37,795 bases of DNA from JAYFNU01 sp964458545 (lineage in GTDB: Bacteria; Bacillota; Clostridia; Oscillospirales; Ruminococcaceae). The stretch lies in assembly GCA_964458545.1 (NCBI GenBank), contig CAYWJF010000011.1, positions 1 to 37,795 on the forward strand, read 5' to 3'. Made by a program: the position numbers and the translations under genes. Position 1 is the first letter of the stretch, and each line of letters starts with the position of its first letter. Positions 32,507-37,795 of the stretch are shown piece by piece. Below the pieces are notes generated by a model that was not told where the DNA came from, ran no database searches, and saw nothing but the letters and a program-made list of their open reading frames with translations.

Positions 32507-33879
32507 CTAAAAAACCAACGCTTTTTCAATATAAGCGCGGAGGTCTTCTATCTTAATGCGCTGCTGTTCCATTGTGTCGCGGTCGCGTACCGTTACACAG
32601 CCGTCCGTCTCGGTGTCGAAGTCGTAGGTAATGCAGAACGGCGTGCCGATTTCGTCCTGACGGCGATAGCGCTTGCCGATAGAGCCTGACTCGTCGTAAT
32701 CGACCATAAAATACTTGGAAAGCTCGTCGTGTACCTTAAGCGCGCCCTCGGAAAGCTTCTTTGAAAGCGGAAGCACGCACGCCTTGAACGGTGCGAGGTA
32801 CGGGTGAAGGTGAAGCACTACGCGTGTGTCGCCCTCGCCTATCGTTTCCTCGTCATACGCCTCAACCAAGAAAGCGAGGAAAACTCTGTCCGCGCCGAGC
32901 GACGGCTCTATGACGTGGGGGATATAATGCTCGTTCGTTTCGGGGTCAAAGTATTCTATGTCCTTGCCTATCTGCTTGCTGTGCTGGGAAAGGTCGAAGT
33001 TTGTTCTGTCCGCTATGCCCCAAAGCTCGCCCCAGCCGAAGGGGAACATAAACTCTATGTCTGTGGTGGCGTTCGAGTAGTGGGAAAGCTCCTTCTGCTC
33101 GTGGTCGCGAAGCTTTAGGTTTTCGTCGGCGATACCGAGCGAAAGTAAGAAGTTGTGGCAGTAGCTGCGCCAGTAGTTGAACCACTCCATATTCGTGCCG
33201 GGCTTAATGAAGAACTCAAGCTCCATCTGCTCAAACTCACGTATACGGAAGATNNNNNNNNNNGGGTAATCTCGTTACGGAAGCTTTTTCCCACCTGCGC
33301 TACGCCGAAGGGAAGCTTTCTTCTTGTGGTGCGCTGGATATTCGAGAAGTTTACGAAGATACCCTGTGCGGTTTCGGGGCGAAGGAAGATTTCGCTCTTC
33401 GCGTCCTCGGTTACGCCCTGAAAGGTTTTAAACATAAGGTTGAATTTGCGTATATCGGTAAAGTCGCAAGCGCCGCAGTCGGGGCAGGGTATTTTATGCT
33501 CGGCGATGTACTTCGACATCTCCTCGTTGCTCCAGCCAGCGGGGCTGACTCCCGTAGCTTCAATAAGGGTATCGGCGCGGTGGCGTGTATGGCACGCCTT
33601 GCAGTCCATAAGCGGGTCGGAGAAGCCGCCGACGTGACCTGAGGCAACCCAAACCTCGGGGTTCATAAGAATGGCGGAATCGAGCCCGACGTTATAGGGG
33701 CTTTCCTGAACGAACTTTTTTCTCCAAGCGCTCTTTACGTTGTTCTTCATCTCAACGCCCAAGGGACCGTAATCCCACGAGTTGGAAAGTCCGCCGTAGA
33801 TTTCGCTTCCGGGGTATACAAAGCCGCGTCCTTTACAAAGGGCGACGATTTTTTCCATAGTTTTTTCTGTGTTTTTCAT
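32507..33879 (-). CDS. glyS: Glycyl-tRNA synthetase, dimeric type, interrupted by an assembly gap
   Basis: A class II glycine-tRNA ligase of the single-chain alpha2 type (about 460 residues), not the alpha/beta form of E. coli. It joins glycine to tRNA-Gly. Marks: KIVALCKGRGFVYPGSEIYGG, zinc-type Cys pairs (CKACHTRH and CPDCGACDF), LRPETAQGIFVNF, RRKLPFGVAQVGKSFRNEIT before the gap, then FRIREFEQMELEFF after it. Ten N at 33254-33263 split the frame. The conserved run ITPGNFIFR needs 11 bases there, so an 11-base gap would rejoin both halves into 457 residues. The break is thus most likely an assembly artefact, not a mutation. Confidence 0.93.
33254..33263. other. Assembly gap (10 N)
   Basis: Placeholder bases inside glyS, over the motif 2 region. 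The true number of missing bases is probably 11, from the family motif on both sides. Confidence 0.95.
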
Positions 33880-33902
33880 AATTGGGCAAGTCCTTTCGCG
33901 AA

Positions 33903-33919
33903 TACCGTTTTAAACGGTA
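33903..33919. promoter_or_regulatory. 17-bp palindrome in the glyS leader
   Basis: TACCGTTT, one T, AAACGGTA: a near-perfect palindrome (8+1+8) between the glyS promoter and its ribosome site. It looks like an operator; as a hairpin its loop is too small unless some pairs open. Confidence 0.5.
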
Positions 33920-33943
33920 GCCTCTATATCAAAATGTCTTAAT

Positions 33944-33972
33944 ATAATATCATTTTTACTGACAAATGGCAA
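33944..33972 (-). promoter_or_regulatory. Sigma-A promoter of glyS
   Basis: Minus strand: -35 TTGCCA (33967-33972), 17-bp spacing and extended -10 TGATATTAT (hexamer 33944-33949). The leader to the ATG is only about 58 bases, so there is no room for a T-box. Confidence 0.7.
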
Positions 33973-33983
33973 TATTTTTGAAT

Positions 33984-34010
33984 AAAAAGAAGCCCCCGTG
34001 AAACGGAGGC
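33984..34010 (-). terminator. Terminator of the peptidoglycan-binding protein gene
   Basis: Minus strand GCCTCCGT, TTC loop, ACGGGGGC (8 bp with one T-G pair) followed by TTCTTTTTATT. The T-G pair holds on the minus strand only, so it serves the gene ending at 34042. Confidence 0.75.
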
Positions 34011-34041
34011 AAGCCCTGCGGCGAAGCGACTTGTTTAAGCT

Positions 34042-34854
34042 TTACAGGGTGTTGTTAAATTCTAAGACGGTACGCGGCCATGTGTTTACGCCCACAATGC
34101 CGTCGGCGGGAAGAGAGCAGTAGGTCTGGAAGGCGGTGACAAGGTTCTTTGTAGCCGTGCCGAAAACTCCGTCCACCTTTACGGCGGGGAAACCGCCGCC
34201 TGTCTGACCGACGCGGTTCATGTAGCTTTGTATAAAGCGCACATAATCGCCGCTGCTGCCAACCTTAAGCGCCGTGCCGGGGTAGGCGGTAAGCACGTGG
34301 TCGGGCGTACCCGAGTTGGTATTGTTGCGAACGCCCGTTATCCTGTACCAGGTGTTTTCTCCGATAATGCCGTCGGCGGAAAGTCCGAACTGACGCTGAA
34401 AGAGCCGTACGGCGTTCGCCGTGTTCTGCCCGAAGCGTCCGTCCGCGACGATGCTGCTTATCGCGGTGTAGACGGGGCTGATATCGTTTAAGTAGCCTTG
34501 CATAGTAAGCACCGCTATACCTGTGCTTCCGTAGGTAAGCGGAGTTCCTGGGTAGATAGCCGTCGCATCGGCGGGAATACTGCCGTAGTCGTTTACTACC
34601 GCGTTCCATGTGTTCTGCCCTATAACGCCGTCGGCGGCAAGTCCTTTAAGGGATTGGTATTGGCGTACCGTCGCCTGCGTGCCTGAGCCGAAGATGCCGT
34701 CTACCGTGAGAAAGCCGAGCGCGGGATAGATATAGCCGCGTATCGCGTCGAGGTAGTACTGCATAATTTTGACGTTGTCTCCGCGGCTGCCGAGCCTTAA
34801 CGGAGAGCCCGGGTAGGGCGGCGGAGACATTACTAAAAGCGTGAAATCATTCAT
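34042..34854 (-). CDS. Three-repeat peptidoglycan-binding protein
   Basis: A 270-residue protein made of three PG_binding_1-type repeats, at about 14-88, 101-174 and 191-262. Each opens with YPG(S/T)xLxxGSxG and ends with a DGI(F/I/V)G...TW signature (VDGIFGSGTQATVRQYQ, ADGRFGQNTANAVRLFQ, VDGVFGTATKNLVTAFQ). No catalytic domain and no signal peptide are seen. Such repeats bind wall glycans; in Clostridia, signal-less versions are often made in sporulation and sit in cortex or coat, which fits the sigma-K-like promoter here. The start has AGGAGG 8 bases upstream. A single-gene unit. Confidence 0.88.
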   Translation of the reverse strand: MNDFTLLVMSPPPYPGSPLRLGSRGDNVKIMQYYLDAIRGYIYPALGFLTVDGIFGSGTQATVRQYQSLKGLAADGVIGQNTWNAVVNDYGSIPADATAIYPGTPLTYGSTGIAVLTMQGYLNDISPVYTAISSIVADGRFGQNTANAVRLFQRQFGLSADGIIGENTWYRITGVRNNTNSGTPDHVLTAYPGTALKVGSSGDYVRFIQSYMNRVGQTGGGFPAVKVDGVFGTATKNLVTAFQTYCSLPADGIVGVNTWPRTVLEFNNTL

Positions 34855-34882
34855 AAAAGCATTCCTCCTATCGCAAGCAGTA

Positions 34883-34905
34883 TATGCCGCTTGGTTAAAA
34901 AGGGT
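34883..34905 (-). promoter_or_regulatory. Possible sigma-K-type promoter of the peptidoglycan-binding gene
   Basis: Minus strand: AC at 34904-34905, 17 bases, CATA at 34883-34886, then TACTG (the consensus is AC-N16/17-CATANNNTA; here TG for TA). The same bases hold TATACT but without a sigma-A -35. Confidence 0.3.
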
Positions 34906-34922
34906 GAAAGGAAAAAAGATAA

Positions 34923-34951
34923 TTGCTTTCTATTTTTAATGGCTATAGAAT
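34923..34951 (+). promoter_or_regulatory. Candidate promoter of the alpha/beta hydrolase operon
   Basis: -35 TTGCTT (34923-34928), 17 bases, -10 TAGAAT (34946-34951), about 30 bases before the ATG at 34983. Confidence 0.4.
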
Positions 34952-34982
34952 GGTTTCAGAGTGAAAGAAAGGTGAGAAAAAT

Positions 34983-35822
34983 ATGGGGAAAATATCGATA
35001 AAGACTACATATACCGACACAGACGGCGGCAGAATGAAGCTGTTCATTCTTTCTCCAAAAAAGAAGAGCGAAAAGCCCTCGGCGGGAATACTCTGGCTTC
35101 ACGGCGGCGGCTACGCACTGGGCTTTGCGAATATGGTGCTTTTGTCTCGCGCGAAGCCGCTTGTTAAGAAGTACGGCGTGACGGTGATTTCGCCCGAATA
35201 CAGACTTTCAGGCAAAGCCCCATACCCCGCCGCCTTCGAGGACTGCTATAAAGCCCTTCTATATATGAAAAACAACGCCGAAGCGCTGAATATCCGCCAA
35301 GACCAGCTAATGGTCGGCGGCGAAAGCGCGGGTGGCGGACTTGCGGCGGCGCTAAGTCTCGCGGCGCGAGACAGGGGCGAGGTAAAGCTTGCCTATCAGA
35401 TGCCGCTCTACCCCATGTTAGACGACCGCGACACCGAAACCTCGCGCGATAACCACGCGCCGCTTTGGAACACGCGGCGCAACCGCTGGGCGTGGAGAAA
35501 GTATCTGCGCGGTTTGACAGACGGTGAAGCAACGCCTAAATACGCGGCGCCCGCCCGCGAAACAAACTACGAGGGACTTCCGCCCGCATATACCTTTATA
35601 GGCGATATCGAGCCGTTCTACGCCGAGTCACACACCTATTTTGACAACCTCACGGCGGCTGGCGTTGAGGCTGTTATCGACGATTTTTCGGGACCCTTCC
35701 CCGGCTGCTTTCATTCCTTTGATACGGCTATGCCGTGGCGCAAGGAGAGCAAGGAAGCGATAAGACGCTTCGAGGAACGGTTTGAATACGCGCTGAACAA
35801 CTACTTTGCCCCGCAGAAGTAG
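34983..35822 (+). CDS. Alpha/beta hydrolase, hormone-sensitive-lipase family
   Basis: A 279-residue esterase/lipase-type protein. It has the oxyanion motif HGGGYALG at 40-47, nucleophile elbow GESAGG with S115, and a His in CFHSF (H244). The acid site, usually GxxDPLxDE, reads IGDIEPFYAES, so E210 (or D208) would be the acid. The family cuts short-chain esters. No signal peptide, so cytoplasmic. An AAGGTGAG site precedes the ATG. The beta-lactamase-like gene follows 19 bases after its stop, in one operon. Confidence 0.88.
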   Translation: MGKISIKTTYTDTDGGRMKLFILSPKKKSEKPSAGILWLHGGGYALGFANMVLLSRAKPLVKKYGVTVISPEYRLSGKAPYPAAFEDCYKALLYMKNNAEALNIRQDQLMVGGESAGGGLAAALSLAARDRGEVKLAYQMPLYPMLDDRDTETSRDNHAPLWNTRRNRWAWRKYLRGLTDGEATPKYAAPARETNYEGLPPAYTFIGDIEPFYAESHTYFDNLTAAGVEAVIDDFSGPFPGCFHSFDTAMPWRKESKEAIRRFEERFEYALNNYFAPQK

Positions 35823-35841
35823 AAACAAAGGAGATAATCGA

Positions 35842-36828
35842 ATGACAAAGGAAGAGCTTCACGCTTACGTTGAAAAGGAGCAGAACAATATCTGCGGCAT
35901 AGAGGCAATGAGGAACGGCAGGGTTTTCTACAGCGACTATTGGCACGGCTACAAGCCGAGCGATACGGTTCACGTTATGTCGGTAACGAAGAGCGTGGTT
36001 TCGCTGCTTGTAGGCATATCGCTCGACCTCGGACTTATAAAAAGCATTGAGCAGCCCGTGCTCGACTTTTTCCCCGACTACACGGTAAAGCGCGGAGAAA
36101 AAACGATACAGCAGGTAACCGTCCGTCATCTTCTCACTATGACCGCGCCCTACAAGTACCGCTCAGAGCCGTGGACAAGGATATGTATAAGCGAAAACTG
36201 GACGGAAACCACCTTGGATATACTTGGCGGAAAGGCTGGGCTTACGGGAGAGTTCCTATATTCAACCCTCGGCGTACACATACTTACAGGGATAATAGCA
36301 AGACAGAGTGGGCTTAACACGGCTGAGTTTGCCAACCGCTACCTTTTTGAGCCGATAGGAGCCGCGCGTCACGCGATATATGAAGCGAAGACCGCCGAGG
36401 AGCATAAGGCGTTTACCCTTTCGAGAGAACCGAAGAAGGATATATGGTTCTCTGACCCCGAGGGTGTCGGAACGGCGGGCTACGGGCTCTGCCTTTCTGC
36501 GCGGGATATGCTGAAAATAGGCAAGCTCTGCCTTGACGGCGGCGTTTATGAGGGAAAGCGGGTAATTTCAAAGGGATGGATAGATGAGAGCGCCGCGCCG
36601 CGCATTGAAACAAACGAGATGTTCGCGAATATGCAGTACGGCTATATGTGGTGGACGCCCGACAGGGGCAAGCCCGCCTACGCCGCGCTCGGAAACAGCG
36701 GAAACGTAATATACGTTGACCCCGAAAGCGAAACCGTCGTGGCGGTAAACGGCTATTTCAAGCCGCGCATATATGACCGCGTGCAGTTCATTCAAAAGTA
36801 CATTTTGAAAGAATTAGAAGTTAACTGA
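35842..36828 (+). CDS. Serine hydrolase of the beta-lactamase class C family
   Basis: A 328-residue protein. The nucleophile motif SxxK is S47-V-T-K50 in VMSVTKSVVS; the second motif YxN is changed to Y140-S-T142 (EFLYSTLG); the third region is GNSGNVIYVDPE near 284. Others are VTVRHLLTMTAPY and GYGLCLSARDMLKIG, typical of the beta-lactamase/esterase group. No signal peptide is seen, so it is most likely a cytoplasmic esterase or peptidase, not a resistance enzyme. The start is ATG 35842 after AAAGGAG (7 bases), not the ATG at 35806 inside the upstream gene. Its end overlaps the recombinase frame by 15 bases. Confidence 0.87.
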   Translation: MTKEELHAYVEKEQNNICGIEAMRNGRVFYSDYWHGYKPSDTVHVMSVTKSVVSLLVGISLDLGLIKSIEQPVLDFFPDYTVKRGEKTIQQVTVRHLLTMTAPYKYRSEPWTRICISENWTETTLDILGGKAGLTGEFLYSTLGVHILTGIIARQSGLNTAEFANRYLFEPIGAARHAIYEAKTAEEHKAFTLSREPKKDIWFSDPEGVGTAGYGLCLSARDMLKIGKLCLDGGVYEGKRVISKGWIDESAAPRIETNEMFANMQYGYMWWTPDRGKPAYAALGNSGNVIYVDPESETVVAVNGYFKPRIYDRVQFIQKYILKELEVN

Positions 36829-37795
36829 GCGGGTAGGCTTCCTTTTCGCGTTCAATAAAGCACCAAAACAAAAGCACCCATTCGGGTGCTTTTGTTTTGG
36901 TGGAACTGCTTGAGCGTCTACCGAACCGTGTTTAAAGTGTTCTGATGAATGTCCTGATGTATGCGGATAATTAATTGTTACAGTGATTTCGCCGTCATCA
37001 TCGGGGTCATTATTGTTTTTCTGCCAAACTACAGTATTTACGAGCTGACGGAATATTGTGCGTCTGAGCTCGTCGTTTTTCACTGTGCCGTCAACAAACC
37101 TTCTAAACCAATAGCTTACCTCTTCGCGAAGGTAGCGTACATTTCTATCTTTAAGCCGACTGATGCTATCTTCAAGGTTTTTCTTCGCGCATTCAAGCTC
37201 TTTAAGCTTCTTCACAAGAGCCGTGCTGTCGCTTGTCTCTGCAATAGCATTTGTAACATTGTTTATTTTACGGTTTATAGATGAAAGCTCATTTTTCAGC
37301 GAGGCGACTTCAGGGTTCTCCTGCTCCTGAGATTTCATTATGCCGTCTACCATTATATTTACTATTCCATCATCCTGAAGCCGTTCAAGCACAATCTTAA
37401 AAACAACATCTTCTATAAAGTCCTTTTTCACAATTGCATTATCGCACGTATTAAGACGAAATTTCCGATTCTTGCACTTGTAATACCGCCTTAAGCTTTT
37501 ATCGCGAGCCGTTCCGCTCTCGCCAATCATTTTTTCACCGCATACACCACAAACAAGCTTTCCCGAAAGAAGATACTCCTCTTGTGTGTTTGTCTTGGGC
37601 TGATGAATATTGTTCTTAAGCTTGTCCTGAACCTCGTAGAAAAGATGCTTATCAATTATGGCGGGAAAAGCATCCGGATGCTCTAAATCGCCGTAGACAT
37701 AATTGCCGATATATTTTTCATTACCGAGAATGTTTGAGATATTGTTAACGCTGAAATCCCTGCCACGCGAATTGCGGTAGCCGTCCTCATTCAAA
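36814..37795 (-). CDS. Large serine recombinase, C-terminal part (runs off the window)
   Basis: At least 327 residues; the frame is open to the right edge, and the catalytic resolvase domain lies outside. Seen are the end of the Recombinase domain (about 1-60: SVNNISNILGNEKYIGNYVYG), a zinc ribbon (C82, C85, C107, C117), and a coiled-coil (about 155-215), the standard C-terminal layout of large serine integrases and transposon recombinases. Its AT-rich codons differ from those of the GC-rich neighbours, a sign of transfer. The last 40 or so residues read through a terminator-like hairpin into the end of the serine hydrolase gene, so the original C-terminus may have been altered. Confidence 0.9.
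   Translation of the reverse strand, partial: LNEDGYRNSRGRDFSVNNISNILGNEKYIGNYVYGDLEHPDAFPAIIDKHLFYEVQDKLKNNIHQPKTNTQEEYLLSGKLVCGVCGEKMIGESGTARDKSLRRYYKCKNRKFRLNTCDNAIVKKDFIEDVVFKIVLERLQDDGIVNIMVDGIMKSQEQENPEVASLKNELSSINRKINNVTNAIAETSDSTALVKKLKELECAKKNLEDSISRLKDRNVRYLREEVSYWFRRFVDGTVKNDELRRTIFRQLVNTVVWQKNNNDPDDDGEITVTINYPHTSGHSSEHFKHGSVDAQAVPPKQKHPNGCFCFGALLNAKRKPTRSVNF
36861..36902 (+). terminator. 19-bp perfect hairpin, terminator of the hydrolase operon
   Basis: Stem CACCAAAACAAAAGCACCC (36861-36879) with its exact complement at 36884-36902, ATTC loop. It lies 32 bases after the hydrolase stop and within the C-terminal codons of the recombinase on the other strand. T-rich blocks sit inside the 3' arm. 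Confidence 0.65.

Noticed and set aside
32507..33879. glyS as a frameshifted pseudogene
   Set aside because: The only break is at the N run; both sides are well conserved and an 11-base gap restores the frame.
33880..33990. T-box riboswitch before glyS
   Set aside because: The promoter leaves a leader of about 58 bases, too short for a T-box, and no specifier loop or AGGGUGG-type T-box sequence is seen.
1..37795. tRNA, rRNA or other known RNA genes
   Set aside because: I saw no cloverleaf with the conserved GGTTCRANNCC arm or rRNA core sequences in the gene-free stretches; short unusual RNAs cannot be ruled out by eye.

Overview
The window looks like a chromosomal contig of an endospore-forming, probably uncultured member of the Clostridia. 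The evidence is a spoIIID gene, a three-repeat peptidoglycan-binding protein of spore/cell-wall type, a complete Na+-type V-ATPase operon in Enterococcus hirae ntp gene order, a dimeric-type glycyl-tRNA synthetase, tightly packed operons with AGGAGG-type ribosome sites, several TTG starts, and TGA used as stop. No RNA genes, CRISPR array or intact insertion sequence were found. A 10-base N run at 33254-33263 is an assembly gap.

Layout. 1-2740 (+): the end of a polysaccharide flippase, then azlC/azlD branched-chain amino acid exporter genes and a GNAT acetyltransferase, closed by a terminator. 2740-6193 (-): a MacB-like ABC module (ATPase, secreted/anchored CARDB-like protein, FtsX permease) with 4-bp overlaps. 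6317-8719 (-): a lipoyl-less E2-like acyltransferase whose catalytic HxxxDG is lost, a membrane-anchored glycerophosphodiesterase and a Nudix hydrolase. 8815-9723 (+): an M14 carboxypeptidase, followed by about 370 bp without genes that carries a 45-bp direct repeat and many hairpins. 10090-11517 (-): pncB.

11816-20296 (+): the V-ATPase operon, in the order G(ntpF)-I-K-E-C-F(ntpG)-A-B-D. Subunit K has the full published Na+-ligand pattern (L, T, Q, Q, E139), so this is predicted to be a sodium pump or synthase. 20358-21275 (-): a small membrane HExxH protein and a PNPOx-like flavoprotein.

21321-29432 (-): one apparent long operon in the order ttcA-like, 3D-domain envelope protein, neuB-type nonulosonate synthase, DUF2142 membrane protein, GT-C-like membrane protein, spoIIID. 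It links acidic-sugar synthesis, two lipid-sugar-type membrane glycosyltransferase candidates, a cell-wall protein and a mother-cell sporulation regulator. This is the best candidate for an undescribed system, perhaps a spore- or envelope-glycan pathway; that link is inference from gene order.

29542-31362 (-): typA/bipA. 31515-32429 (+): an MBL-fold hydrolase. 32507-33879 (-): glyS, interrupted by the N run. 34042-34854 (-): the triple peptidoglycan-binding protein with a sigma-K-like promoter. 34983-36828 (+): an HSL-type alpha/beta hydrolase and a class-C beta-lactamase-like serine hydrolase. 36814-37795 (-): the C-terminal part of a large serine recombinase that runs off the right edge. 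It is lower in GC than its surroundings and probably marks one end of an integrated mobile element.
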